From Flavobacteriales bacterium (GTDB lineage Bacteria; Bacteroidota; Bacteroidia; Flavobacteriales_G; Salibacteraceae): a stretch of DNA of 64,000 nt. The translations under genes were made by a program, and so were the position numbers. The number at the start of each line of letters is the position of its first letter. The stretch's first letter is position 1. Positions 28,395-37,560 of this stretch are shown piece by piece. Under the pieces are notes generated by a model. That model was not told the DNA's origin. It did no database searches and saw nothing but the letters and a program-made list of their open reading frames with translations. Location: assembly GCA_018660685.1 (NCBI GenBank), contig JABJJW010000017.1, positions 61,443 to 125,442 on the forward strand. The letters are read 5' to 3'.

Positions 28395-28964
28395 TTATCT
28401 CCGTCGCCGACCTTCGTATTCGTCCCGACGGTTCTTAGCTGAGTCAAGTCGTTCCGCGTATGAATCAATGGTCGTAAAACCTCCACCCGAAGCCATCACC
28501 TTCAACATTTTTCGAGCTGCTTTGTGGGTTGAATATTCACCAATCTCAAACGGAATGATACCATCCTCACCTTCGAGCAATACAAAATAAGAGGGTGATG
28601 TACTTCCCCTCCGGCTACCCGACAGCATACTTGCAGTGGACCGGCCACGAATTCTCGTCCAAACTAGTGTGGCCTTATCAAAGTCTTCGAGTGATTCCCA
28701 TCGACCCGACTTGAATCCGAGAAATGAACGGTATTGTCTTATTTGTTTCTTTTCGAAGTCAATATTGACACCGCGGAAATCTAAAAAAAGAGCCGCAGAA
28801 AAAATGGCACAAACAGCGAAGAAGATACCTGTAGGTATGTCACCAATGCTGAGATTTATAAATGCTCCGAAAACGCAAAATATCATTACTACTCCACCAA
28901 CAGAGCTCGGAAACCCGCCAAAGCGAGGGCCGTGTTTTAAGGTAATGGCTCCTGATTTTTTCAC
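28395..28964 (-). CDS. Two-helix membrane protein of unknown function
   Basis: 189 aa, not assigned to a named family. Two adjacent transmembrane helices (about residues 22-40 and 45-61: VVMIFCVFGAFINLSIG and GIFFAVCAIFSAALFL) are followed by a cytosolic beta-rich region starting VNIDFEKKQIRQYRSFLGF, whose pattern resembles bacterial PH-like domains, and a basic tail ending YEGRRRR. The start overlaps the upstream oxidoreductase gene by 4 nt, so the two are likely co-expressed. No function is proposed. Confidence 0.7.
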   Translation of the reverse strand: MKKSGAITLKHGPRFGGFPSSVGGVVMIFCVFGAFINLSIGDIPTGIFFAVCAIFSAALFLDFRGVNIDFEKKQIRQYRSFLGFKSGRWESLEDFDKATLVWTRIRGRSTASMLSGSRRGSTSPSYFVLLEGEDGIIPFEIGEYSTHKAARKMLKVMASGGGFTTIDSYAERLDSAKNRRDEYEGRRRR

Positions 28965-29623
28965 CTTGAAAAGGTGTGCATTTCTTTATTTGAAATGGTG
29001 TGAATCCCTTTTTGTGGGTTCATGGCATGGTGTACCATGGCTTTGGCTACTTGAACGTCATAAATACCCCGCATTGATTTAGGCATAATCATGGCGAAAA
29101 CCTTGAATAAAAACCGGCCAACAGATTCAGCGTATCTGAATTCTTTTCGATTTCCCATCAGCAGACTTGGGCGGTAGAAATAGATGCTTTTGATTTTACT
29201 CAGCTTCTTTATTTCGAGCTCTGTCCTGCCTTTTACTTTGTTATAGAAGATTTTCGAATTGGGATTTGAACCTCGTGCCGTTACCACATGATACTGAGGA
29301 ATCTTTCTACGCTGGGCGTACACGCCTAGCTTCACCACGTATTCAAAATCAACGCGCTTGAAAGCATCCTTTCCACCGGCCATGGCCATTGTGGTGCCGA
29401 TGCAACAAAGGACCGCATCAACGTTCATCGGGATGTCTTTTTCGGTTAGATCCTCAAAATCGATTTTGATTTGAGCAAATTTCTGGTCGTCCAAATCAAT
29501 GTCACGACGGGTAAATGCGGTTACCTTTCCTGTGTCAGGATGCTTCAGTAGTTCCTCCACGACCTTTTGCCCAACGAGTCCGGTTGCTCCAGCAATTAGA
29601 TAATGTCTTTTGTTACCAATCAT
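28961..29623 (-). CDS. NAD(P)-binding oxidoreductase, atypical SDR (HTATIP2-like)
   Basis: 220 aa. Rossmann-fold protein: YLIAGATGLVGQKVVEELL (GxxGxxG nucleotide site), VDAVLCCIGTTMAMAGGKDAF, YHVVTARGSNPNSKIFYNKVKG (with YxxxK-like YNKVKG) and SIYFYRPSLLMGNR. This arrangement fits the NmrA/HTATIP2 type of atypical short-chain dehydrogenases. The substrate is unknown. It lies 15 nt after ispG and overlaps the next gene. Confidence 0.82.
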   Translation of the reverse strand: MIGNKRHYLIAGATGLVGQKVVEELLKHPDTGKVTAFTRRDIDLDDQKFAQIKIDFEDLTEKDIPMNVDAVLCCIGTTMAMAGGKDAFKRVDFEYVVKLGVYAQRRKIPQYHVVTARGSNPNSKIFYNKVKGRTELEIKKLSKIKSIYFYRPSLLMGNRKEFRYAESVGRFLFKVFAMIMPKSMRGIYDVQVAKAMVHHAMNPQKGIHTISNKEMHTFSR

Positions 29624-29638
29624 TTTCAGTGAGAGTTT

Positions 29639-31567
29639 CTAAGGTTCAATCCAGTCGCCATGATCATTGATCAGAGCGATGAGTTCATCAACCGCTTCTA
29701 CTTCCGGAACATTTCGTTTCACCACTTCCTTCTCCTTGTATAATGTGATCTTTCCGACACCGGTTCCAACATAACCGTAGTCGGCATCTGCCATTTCTCC
29801 TGGGCCATTGACAATGCAGCCCATGATTCCAATTTTCACACCTTTCAGATGTGAGGTGCGTTCCCTGATTTTGGCCGTGGTTTCTTGGAGGTCAAAAAGA
29901 GTTCGACCACAAGATGGACATGAAATGTATTCTGTCTTGCTGATGCGAGTCCGGGTGGCTTGGAGGATTCCAAAAGACAGGGAATTGATCATTTTGCGAC
30001 TTCCGCATTTATTTGCGTCAATCCAAATTCCATCTCCCAGCCCATCAATCAACAGCGCACCTAGGTCGGTCGAAGCGTAGAGCTGAAGTGAATTCTCATC
30101 GAGATCTTCATAATCCCGTTTAATGATGACGGGTACTTCGCACTCTTCTTCAATCAATCGAAAGAATGCTGCCCTTTGCTCGGCCATCCCATGTCCATTT
30201 TTGGTAGTCAATACAAGAACTGCCGTCGGATCATTTTTGATTTCAGCGATGAGCGGAATGTCTAGACTTTCTAGGTCCGTTCGAATGAAGTTTAGTTTAG
30301 CGGATTTTTCAGTTGCCACTACATAGGAGATTCCTTCGAATATGGGATAATGTCGCTCTTTGTGCGTCCATGACTCATGTTCTTGAATAACCCCAAGCGT
30401 GCCAGGAATTTCGAAGTTCAAGCCTTTCTCACCAACATAAATAAAGTCACATGCTTGATCACTGAGGTTCCATTTGTCAAGTGGAACAGAATAGTTGTAG
30501 CCCTCAGCATGAAGATTGGCCGGACTAATTTCATCTAGACCAGATAGGTCTTGAATGATTCGTGGAACATTGTGATCACCGACATTCAAGACTTCATGGG
30601 AAAGCCGGCGATTGTATTCAAATGGGTTGATGGGATTGATGCCGGAAGACGCAATCGCTTCATGATTCCCTCGGTCTTTATATCGATCCGCAAGAATTTT
30701 AGCGACGGGTATTTCGTACTCAGGTTCTTCCGTCAGAGAGACTCGGATCGTGTCGCCGAGGCCATCTTCTAGTAGCGTCCCGATTCCCACTGCAGATTTA
30801 ATTCTGCCGTCTTCACCTTCTCCTGCTTCCGTGACTCCAAGATGAAGAGGGTAATTCATCCCTTCAGACATCATTCGATTTACGAGCAAACGATAAGCTT
30901 GCACCATGACTTGGGTGTTGCTCGCCTTCATGGATAAAACAATGTCGTGGAAGTCGTGATCAATGCAGATGTGCAGAAATTCCATCGCACTTTCCACCAT
31001 GCCCTGCGGAGTATCGCCGTATCGACTCAAGATCCTATCGCTGAGAGAACCGTGGTTGGTTCCGATGCGCATTGCGGTGCCATGCTCTTTGCAAAGCAAG
31101 ACAAGTGGAGTGAATCGTTCTCGAATCCGGATTAACTCATCCTGATAAGATGCATCTGTGTATTCGATGTGCTCAAATTTCTTTTTGTCAGCGTAGTTTC
31201 CAGGATTCACTCGAACCTTTTCTACAATTCCGGCAGCAATTTCTGCTGCATTCGGAGTAAAATGAATGTCCGCGACCAAGGGTGTTCCAAAACCACGACC
31301 CCTTAGTTCATCTCTAATTGAACGAAGGTTTTCAGCGTCTTTTTTGCTGGGAGCCGTGATTCTCACAATCTCACAGCCCGCCTCGATCATCCGAACACTC
31401 TGCTCGACGGTAGCTTCCGTGGCCATTGTATCTGTCGTCGTCATGGACTGCAGTCGAATTTCATTGGTTCCGCCAATTTCTACACTCCCAATTTTGACTG
31501 GCCGAGTTAAGAATCGCTCGTAGCGAGTTAGGCTATTGCAGTATTGATTTTCGTCGTGGGCATCCAT
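29639..31567 (-). CDS. ispG: 4-hydroxy-3-methylbut-2-en-1-yl diphosphate synthase (IspG), long form
   Basis: 642 aa, against about 370-420 in E. coli-type IspG. It converts MEcPP to HMBPP using a [4Fe-4S] cluster, the sixth step of the MEP pathway. The N-terminal TIM barrel is marked by VKIGSVEIGGTNEIRLQSMTTT and HLGVTEAGEGEDGRIKSAVGIG. The cluster cysteines are in SCPSCGRTLFDLQ and GIMGCIVNGPGE. Between them lies an inserted domain of about 250 residues, as in plants, chlamydiae and Bacteroidota. ATG 31567 (MDAHDENQYCNSL) is preferred over the upstream TTG at 31600. ispF lies at 6.6 kb. Confidence 0.95.
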   Translation of the reverse strand: MDAHDENQYCNSLTRYERFLTRPVKIGSVEIGGTNEIRLQSMTTTDTMATEATVEQSVRMIEAGCEIVRITAPSKKDAENLRSIRDELRGRGFGTPLVADIHFTPNAAEIAAGIVEKVRVNPGNYADKKKFEHIEYTDASYQDELIRIRERFTPLVLLCKEHGTAMRIGTNHGSLSDRILSRYGDTPQGMVESAMEFLHICIDHDFHDIVLSMKASNTQVMVQAYRLLVNRMMSEGMNYPLHLGVTEAGEGEDGRIKSAVGIGTLLEDGLGDTIRVSLTEEPEYEIPVAKILADRYKDRGNHEAIASSGINPINPFEYNRRLSHEVLNVGDHNVPRIIQDLSGLDEISPANLHAEGYNYSVPLDKWNLSDQACDFIYVGEKGLNFEIPGTLGVIQEHESWTHKERHYPIFEGISYVVATEKSAKLNFIRTDLESLDIPLIAEIKNDPTAVLVLTTKNGHGMAEQRAAFFRLIEEECEVPVIIKRDYEDLDENSLQLYASTDLGALLIDGLGDGIWIDANKCGSRKMINSLSFGILQATRTRISKTEYISCPSCGRTLFDLQETTAKIRERTSHLKGVKIGIMGCIVNGPGEMADADYGYVGTGVGKITLYKEKEVVKRNVPEVEAVDELIALINDHGDWIEP

Positions 31568-31704
31568 CGCTGGCAAATGTAATTTCTCTCGTTCGTTCAA
31601 TTTGGGAAAACGTTTATCTCATTGCATTCTTTATCATCATTTTTGTCTTCTAACCAAACCTAAAGCAACTCAACGTCGTTTTAAATCCAGATAAAGACTC
31701 GAAC

Positions 31705-33240
31705 ATGCTACGAATCACTTCTCTCACACTTTTATTTGCTTGTTGTCTGTCATCCATGCGAATGGATGCGCAGTGTTTTGCTGGATACAACGACAGCATT
31801 GATAGCTTGACTGTCTATTTCACCAGTACTTCAAGCGGCTCATACAATTATATCGCCTACGACTACGGTGATGGAAATTGGAGTCAAAATGTTGAGGACC
31901 CAATCTACACCTATTCAAGTCCAGGCATCTACGAAGTATGTCAATGGGTCGAAGACACCATCTCTTTCACGTGCTTCGACTACAGCTGTGATACCCTTTA
32001 CATCGGCGACGCCACCTGCAATGCGGATTACTACTGGTTTCCTGATGGTTTGGATGTAGAATTCTACTTATGGAGCCTTGGAACCTATGACTCGTTAGTT
32101 TGGGATTTTGGAGATGGTTCAATATCGAACGATACAGCCCCAATTCATTCATATTCTTCTGCTGGAACATATACAGTTTGCCTGAGTCTTTATGATAGCA
32201 CTGAGCTGTGTGATAGCACCTGCTATCAAATAACAGTGGATTCAAATTCTTGCGAGGCGGACTTTTCCTATACGATCAACAACCTTGACATCACGCTTTC
32301 TAATTTGTCTTCAGGAGGCTTTAATGCAGTCGAGTGGGACTTTGGCGATGGCTTTGGTTTTTCAACACAATTTAATCCGAGCTACTCCTATTTCCTAGCC
32401 GGAACGTACGAAGTCTGCCTCTATGTTTATGATTCGCTCAACTTCACTTGTTACGATGAATACTGTGTGGAATTGACGGTAACCACTGGTGGAGGTGGCG
32501 GCGGGGGTTGTGATGCAGATTTTGACTACGAAGCCGTGGAATTAGACTTGGAAGTCACAAACACTTCTGGAGGAACTTTTCTGACCGAATTCTGGGATTA
32601 TGGAGACGGATCCGGAATCAGTTTTGATACGGAGCACACATATGATGAACCCGGCTTGTACGATGTATGCCTCACAATCGGAAACCTCATTCCATTTTGT
32701 CTCGATGAGTATTGTCAGGAAGTTCAAATTGTGCAGTACACCTGTGAAACCGATTTCACATTCTCTTTTAATGAGAGCAACGTCTATTCTTTTACAAATA
32801 CGACTCAAGGAACATATGATGCTGTTCTCTGGGAATTTGGCGATGGGAATTCATCAACTTTTGCCAATCCGAGCTATACATACAATGTGCCCGGCACATA
32901 CGAAGCTTGCTTGACCACGTACGTTGATGGAAATCCGTGCGGCGTGACTTGCAAGGAGATGGATGTGTATCCAGCAGGCCTCAACAAGGTTTCTGCCGAG
33001 GATTTTAGAACTTATCCAAACCCATCGGATGGTTCGTTTACGATTGAACTGCCCATTGAATTTTTGAATAAAAATGTTCGAGTAGAATTCAGTGGCATTT
33101 CAGGCAGATTGGTTCATCAAGAGATGGCGTCCTCGAACAACGGAATTATCAATCTCGATCTAAACCTTCCTTCAGGAATGTACTTGTTGAAAGTGTCGAG
33201 TCAAGGAAGAGAGCTCGTTCGTCCGGTTATGATTCGCTAA
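31705..33240 (+). CDS. Secreted PKD-repeat protein with T9SS C-terminal sorting domain
   Basis: 511-aa predicted surface or secreted protein, not matched to a named gene. A signal peptide (MLRITSLTLLFACC...DAQ) precedes five PKD-type beta-sandwich repeats of about 80-85 residues, each with a W/YDFGDG-type turn (YDYGDGNWS, WDFGDGSIS, WDFGDGFGF, WDYGDGSGI, WEFGDGNSS) and a Y..PGTYxVC strand. Each repeat also shares cysteines, for example CFDYSC, CDSTC, CYDEYC, CLDEYC, CGVTC. A glycine run (GGGGGGG) links repeats 3 and 4. The end carries TYPNPSDGSFTIEL...PVMIR, a type A T9SS sorting domain cut by PorU. A role in adhesion is likely. The 3' end overlaps the EamA gene by 14 nt. Confidence 0.85.
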   Translation: MLRITSLTLLFACCLSSMRMDAQCFAGYNDSIDSLTVYFTSTSSGSYNYIAYDYGDGNWSQNVEDPIYTYSSPGIYEVCQWVEDTISFTCFDYSCDTLYIGDATCNADYYWFPDGLDVEFYLWSLGTYDSLVWDFGDGSISNDTAPIHSYSSAGTYTVCLSLYDSTELCDSTCYQITVDSNSCEADFSYTINNLDITLSNLSSGGFNAVEWDFGDGFGFSTQFNPSYSYFLAGTYEVCLYVYDSLNFTCYDEYCVELTVTTGGGGGGGCDADFDYEAVELDLEVTNTSGGTFLTEFWDYGDGSGISFDTEHTYDEPGLYDVCLTIGNLIPFCLDEYCQEVQIVQYTCETDFTFSFNESNVYSFTNTTQGTYDAVLWEFGDGNSSTFANPSYTYNVPGTYEACLTTYVDGNPCGVTCKEMDVYPAGLNKVSAEDFRTYPNPSDGSFTIELPIEFLNKNVRVEFSGISGRLVHQEMASSNNGIINLDLNLPSGMYLLKVSSQGRELVRPVMIR

Positions 33241-34120
33241 TATTCTTCCAGCGCATTTTCAAGAATCCATTGACGAAGATTGTGGCGATCACTACCAATG
33301 CACCGACATAGAAGAGCGGGCTCATAAATTCATCATCCTTGAAAATTATCACGGCAAAAATGATGGCGTAAATCGGCTCCATGTTGATGGACATACTGGC
33401 CGTGAAAGGACTTAGAACCTTGAGTACTTCGATGCTAACTACGAAGGCGAGACTGGTACAAACAAGCCCGAGGATGAGCAGCCACACCCAATCCATTTGA
33501 GTAGGAAATTCAAACGATCCGAACCCACCAACCACAGCAAAGTAGATTGAAAGAGCGATTACGCCTCCTAGCATTTCATACGCAGTAATCAGAGTTGGGC
33601 GATCGTGCTTTACGAAGACACCATTCACAGTTCCAAAAATCGCGGCGAGTACGGCAGAGATGAGCGCATAAATTACACCGAGCGAGTAGTCCGACTCGGC
33701 CTGAAATATGATGGCAAGCCCACCGAGAGTGCACAGACCAAGTACGATTTCATAGGGGATAATTCGACGCTTGAAGAAGATGGGTTCGACCAAGGCAACA
33801 AAGAGAGCCGTGGATGCCAATGTCGTTAAGGTGATGCTGACATTCGAAACTTTCAGGGCTTCAAAAAAAAACAACCAATGAGCAGCGGTGATAGCTCCAA
33901 CGATCAAATAACTCATCGCCTTTTTTGTGGTTGTTCTGAATGGACGCCGAGTGAGGATCATGAAAATGATTAGACCCACTAGAGCGATTGACATTCTCCA
34001 CCAAACGATAGAGAAGGATGGAATGGTTATTATTTTCCCTAGAATTCCAGTGAATCCCCAGAGGAATATTACTCCGTGTAGGAGAAAGTGATATCGGTAT
34101 GTCGCAAAAATCGAACTCAC
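33227..34120 (-). CDS. EamA/DMT-family transporter
   Basis: 297 aa with about ten hydrophobic helices in two EamA halves (about 10-140 and 150-290). Segments such as GVIFLWGFTGILGKII, WWRMSIALVGLIIF and PLFYVGALVVIATIFVNG fit the drug/metabolite transporter superfamily. Family members export or import amino acids and metabolites; this substrate is unknown. It overlaps DUF502 upstream by 4 nt and the opposing PKD gene by 14 nt. Confidence 0.88.
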   Translation of the reverse strand: MSSIFATYRYHFLLHGVIFLWGFTGILGKIITIPSFSIVWWRMSIALVGLIIFMILTRRPFRTTTKKAMSYLIVGAITAAHWLFFFEALKVSNVSITLTTLASTALFVALVEPIFFKRRIIPYEIVLGLCTLGGLAIIFQAESDYSLGVIYALISAVLAAIFGTVNGVFVKHDRPTLITAYEMLGGVIALSIYFAVVGGFGSFEFPTQMDWVWLLILGLVCTSLAFVVSIEVLKVLSPFTASMSINMEPIYAIIFAVIIFKDDEFMSPLFYVGALVVIATIFVNGFLKMRWKNISES

Positions 34121-34689
34121 TCGACCATGTCGCTGAACTTGGTAACTCCTCCTGAAACGATGAACTTCATGACCTGGGAGGGCTTTGCATCGATGACCGT
34201 GACGTTCTCGGCAGGAACGACAAAGAGGTTTCCAGAAAATGCATAGCTGTGAGGTAAATAAACAGCCACTTTATCAGCTCCCAACCCAAGTTCACTGAGG
34301 TCTTTGCTTGTCATAAATCCAAGTTTTTGGACTTCTGCCTTCTCGTACATCTTTACAAGAACCGGCGTATCAAAGCGCTTTTGTTGTCCGACAAATGCGG
34401 AGAGCAAGTCTTTGATGGCCGTATAAATGGTTTTCACCAAGGGAGCGCCTTCAAGCAATTGGTTTCCCCAGTAAGCAAATGGCTGGGCGAGAACCGTTGA
34501 TCCCAGCACCCCAACTAGCGTGATTCCTCCAAGCAGTGTGAGTAAGCCCAACCCGGGAATTTCATATGGAATTATTCCATCAATATAGATGAAAGCCTGA
34601 GCAATGACGTAGAATGTGGCCGCTGTTGGAACAAGGAAAATGACTCCTCGTAGAAAATAGCGCGCGATGGTTTTCAGGATGTCTTTCAT
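34117..34689 (-). CDS. DUF502 domain-containing membrane protein
   Basis: 190 aa. Two transmembrane helices (RYFLRGVIFLVPTAATFYVI and LLTLLGGITLVGVLGS) followed by the family segment PLVKTIYTAIKDLLSAF and a soluble C-terminal part (VAVYLPHSYAFSGNLFVVP). These match DUF502, whose bacterial function is not settled. Start overlap with EamA suggests one transcript. Confidence 0.86.
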   Translation of the reverse strand: MKDILKTIARYFLRGVIFLVPTAATFYVIAQAFIYIDGIIPYEIPGLGLLTLLGGITLVGVLGSTVLAQPFAYWGNQLLEGAPLVKTIYTAIKDLLSAFVGQQKRFDTPVLVKMYEKAEVQKLGFMTSKDLSELGLGADKVAVYLPHSYAFSGNLFVVPAENVTVIDAKPSQVMKFIVSGGVTKFSDMVE

Positions 34690-34741
34690 CGTTTGGAATT
34701 TGGAGCAAAGTAAGAACGGAAGCTTCGGCCCTTGACGATAT

Positions 34742-35098
34742 TCAATTAATATTTTTCAACTCTTCACGGAGCTTTTTGGAAAGGCCCGCAGTGATCAATT
34801 CGTAACTATGGTCGATGAGCTCATACATGAGTTTGTCACTGATGCTTCCATCCGTTGAAATCGTATTCCAATGAACCTTACTCATATGATATCCTGGAAT
34901 GATCCCATCGTATTGCTCGCGCAACTCAGCAGCTCTTTCTGGATCGCACTTGGCATTGAAACTTACGAATGGCTCCAGCCCACAAAGGGCAAACATTTTT
35001 CCCATGACTTTGAATACGAGTACATCAGGACCAAAAGGCATTCCTTCAGTTACTCCGGGCTTAGAAATGCAGAATTCTCGATACTCCTCAATGTTCAA
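34742..35098 (-). CDS. MmcQ/YjbR family protein
   Basis: 118 aa. The YjbR/MmcQ fold is recognised from MNIEEYREFCISKPGVTE, MPFGPDVLVFKVMGKMFAL, YHMSKVHWNTIS and the late LIDHSYELITAGLSKKLR. Family members are called double wing DNA-binding proteins by structure, but DNA binding is unproven for most. It lies 5 nt downstream of the Lrp-type regulator gene, so the two are likely expressed together. Confidence 0.87.
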   Translation of the reverse strand: MNIEEYREFCISKPGVTEGMPFGPDVLVFKVMGKMFALCGLEPFVSFNAKCDPERAAELREQYDGIIPGYHMSKVHWNTISTDGSISDKLMYELIDHSYELITAGLSKKLREELKNIN

Positions 35099-35103
35099 AT
35101 CGA

Positions 35104-35577
35104 CTAGTTCTTCAAAAATGGAACGACCCGACTTTGCTTGATTTCGTTCAGAATGATGTGCGACTTAATCGTACCCACTTCTGGGATCTTACTGATTCTA
35201 TCGGTGATCAATTTATCCAAGGCGCTGATATCTGATGTGTAGACCTTTATGTGATAGTCATAATCCCCAGTCACTTGATGACACTCAACAACCTCAGGAA
35301 TTTGCATGATGGCTTCGATGAAGCGATGGATGTTGTTTTCTTGCTGATGCAAGAGCGTGATTTGAATAAGCGCTTTAATCGTAATTCCCATTTTACCCAG
35401 ACTGACATCTGCGTGATATCCTTCGATGAATCGCAAGCGCTCTAGCTTTCTTACTCGCTCAAGGGTTGGGGCTGGGGATAGATTTATCTCTCGACTGAGG
35501 TTGATGTTTGATATCCGACCATGTTCTTGAAGAATCTTAAGAATCTTGTGATCGGTTTCGTCTAATGATCGAGCCAT
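35104..35577 (-). CDS. Lrp/AsnC family transcriptional regulator
   Basis: 157 aa, normal for the family. N-terminal winged helix-turn-helix (LDETDHKILKILQEHGRISN, then SPAPTLERVRKLERL) and a C-terminal RAM ligand-sensing domain (IPEVVECHQVTGDYDYHIKV). Such proteins form octamers and sense amino acids. The recognition helix SPAPTLERV has Ala/Pro where many have SPSTV. Target genes are unknown; the YjbR gene follows in the same direction. Confidence 0.92.
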   Translation of the reverse strand: MARSLDETDHKILKILQEHGRISNINLSREINLSPAPTLERVRKLERLRFIEGYHADVSLGKMGITIKALIQITLLHQQENNIHRFIEAIMQIPEVVECHQVTGDYDYHIKVYTSDISALDKLITDRISKIPEVGTIKSHIILNEIKQSRVVPFLKN

Positions 35578-35667
35578 GGCAAATTTTGTTTCGAATTCAG
35601 AGAGTAGAAGAGAATAAAATTAAGATTCCCAGTCAATTAACCAAAATTCTCGATCATTTTCTTCGTT

Positions 35668-36402
35668 CTATGAGAATTCAGCAGTACGATAGAGCACTGG
35701 ACGAGAAGGAGCCGCATCGTTTTCAAATGGAGCGACTTGAAGATTGAGAAGGTATTCACCATCATTCACTTCGCTTGGAACATAAATGAATTCGGTAATT
35801 GTGGCTTCCATTCTTGGGCTCTCAGGATAATTCCAAAATGCCTTATGCGCAGCAAGCTCGCCCCCATCGACTTCTCGATCAACAGAGGGCAGGTCAAGCA
35901 ACAAATGCTCGACGCCAATAACTCTCAGCCAGTGGGCAGCCGCAGCATCCATGTAGGCAGGATTTGAATTCGAATATTGACGGTTTACTTTAGAGTCGTC
36001 GTTCGGTAGCGTTCTGAGAACAAGCGCTTCAGGTCGATCGTTGCCAATCGCGGTCTGAAACTGTTCAAGTGTCAGAACTAAATCTTCTCCAACCTGCTTT
36101 GGTTCAAGAGTGATGACCAATGCCTTAAACATCCATTGCTTCAGATGCTGATTGACGCTAAAACACTCTGGAGCAATGTGACCAACACACTCTGTGTGTG
36201 TGCCATTGCCATGCGGGTTAAAAGTGATGTCGCGGAAATTCACAGAACCACCTTCTGCGACAGATCCGACAAATCCCTCTCCACGCACGGGCTCTATTTT
36301 AATCGGTTCCACGTACCAAGCGGAGGCAGCTTCTTTAGTCGTTCGATACGCAATTGATATGTCGATGCCGTGATTTTCCATTTCGCGAATGAAAGTATTC
36401 AT
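35668..36402 (-). CDS. Cyclase family protein (kynurenine formamidase-like fold)
   Basis: 244 aa. Putative cyclase family (PF04199 type) of metal-dependent hydrolases that includes KynB. The metal-site motif appears as NPHGNGTHTECVGHI, a variant of the usual HxGTHxDxPxH with Glu in place of Asp. A second motif, LLDLPSVDREVDGG and AAHKAFW, is conserved. Hydrolysis of an amide or ester is expected; N-formylkynurenine is one candidate given tryptophan dioxygenase elsewhere in the window. ATG 36402 overlaps the hemW stop (ATGA), which decides this start over a more upstream one. Confidence 0.82.
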   Translation of the reverse strand: MNTFIREMENHGIDISIAYRTTKEAASAWYVEPIKIEPVRGEGFVGSVAEGGSVNFRDITFNPHGNGTHTECVGHIAPECFSVNQHLKQWMFKALVITLEPKQVGEDLVLTLEQFQTAIGNDRPEALVLRTLPNDDSKVNRQYSNSNPAYMDAAAAHWLRVIGVEHLLLDLPSVDREVDGGELAAHKAFWNYPESPRMEATITEFIYVPSEVNDGEYLLNLQVAPFENDAAPSRPVLYRTAEFS

Positions 36403-37496
36403 TCTTTGAAGAATTCTTGAATAATCGAATCCGCCATCATCCAATTTTCAGGTTTGATGCTAACTCGTTCTTTCGTTTGAGAAATGGCATCAATGAGATG
36501 ATTGGGAAGCCTAATCTCAGAGAAGGAGAGAAGGGTTTTGGGAATGCCTTCAATTGTCCTCAACCCGGTCATGATCTGCTCATTCGTCCGCTCTCTTTTG
36601 GTTAACACTTCGTCGCTTGAGAAATGTTGATTTTCTCGAATCGCCTTGATATACAAAGCATTATTCGAAACATTCCAACGCCTGGTCTTCTTTCCGTCAA
36701 ATGAGTGAGCAGCCGGCCCGATTCCCAAATAAGGTTCACCACTCCAGTACGATGCATTGTGTACCGCCCTGGATCCAGAGATGGCGTAGTTGGAAATTTC
36801 ATAGTGTTCAAACCCCGCCTTGTCCATTGCTTCGTGCAGAAAACGATATTCAGCTTCTACTTCTTCATCATTTTTCTCAATGACCAATCCTTTCGCCACT
36901 TGATGGGCTAGAGCGGTTTTTGGTTCAATGGTCAGGGCGTACGCACTCAAATGCTCTGTGTTAAGTGCTAAAGCTTTCTCAACATTGTCCTGCCATTCGT
37001 TCATCGATTGACCAGGGATTCCAAAAATCAAATCAATAGTCAATTTCTTGAATCCAGCATTTCGGGCATTTTGAACACAAGCCAATGCCTCACTCGACGA
37101 GTGAGCGCGATTCATCAATTCGAGATCACGATCAATGAACGACTGAATGCCGATGCTCAATCGGTTCACGCCGTTCTCCTCCCACAACTTCAGTTTTTCA
37201 AGACTGTGATCATCTGGATTAGATTCAAGAGTGAATTCTTCAAGTTCTGAAAGGTCGAAAGATGTCTCCAAGGTTTTTGCAATGGATTCGAATTCACCTT
37301 TATCTAATATGGAAGGTGAACCACCACCGAAGTATATGGATTTGATGGGCTCGTTGACCTCATGTTTTCGAAGCAGAATCTCTTTGTTGAGCGCCTCAAT
37401 GAGTGGTTTTCTTAATTGTTGTGACGTTGAAAAATGAAAGTCGCAATAAGTGCAAGCCTGTTTGCAAAAGGGAATATGAATGTAGATGCCAGCCAA
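36399..37496 (-). CDS. hemW: Radical SAM protein HemW (haem chaperone)
   Basis: 365 aa. HemW was long called oxygen-independent coproporphyrinogen oxidase but lacks that activity in tested cases and binds haem. The radical SAM cluster motif is CKQACTYCDFH near the N-terminus, after MAGIYIHIPF. YFGGGSPS and LSIGIQSFIDRDLELMNRAHSSSEA are typical, as is YEISNYA with ASYWSGEPYLGIGPAAHSF. It is divergent from ctaB, another haem gene, 64 nt away. Confidence 0.94.
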   Translation of the reverse strand: MAGIYIHIPFCKQACTYCDFHFSTSQQLRKPLIEALNKEILLRKHEVNEPIKSIYFGGGSPSILDKGEFESIAKTLETSFDLSELEEFTLESNPDDHSLEKLKLWEENGVNRLSIGIQSFIDRDLELMNRAHSSSEALACVQNARNAGFKKLTIDLIFGIPGQSMNEWQDNVEKALALNTEHLSAYALTIEPKTALAHQVAKGLVIEKNDEEVEAEYRFLHEAMDKAGFEHYEISNYAISGSRAVHNASYWSGEPYLGIGPAAHSFDGKKTRRWNVSNNALYIKAIRENQHFSSDEVLTKRERTNEQIMTGLRTIEGIPKTLLSFSEIRLPNHLIDAISQTKERVSIKPENWMMADSIIQEFFKE

Positions 37497-37541
37497 GGCA
37501 CAAATTTAGACCGATTCTAAATCATATTCATTGTTACTGAA

Positions 37542-37549
37542 TACATTTG
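37542..37549 (+). promoter_or_regulatory. Candidate promoter -7 box upstream of ctaB
   Basis: TACATTTG, an exact TAnnTTTG match, ends 11 nt before the ctaB ATG at 37561. No good -33 element is seen. The leader would be under 10 nt, so the call is tentative. Confidence 0.35.
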
Positions 37550-37560
37550 CACCGCACGAA

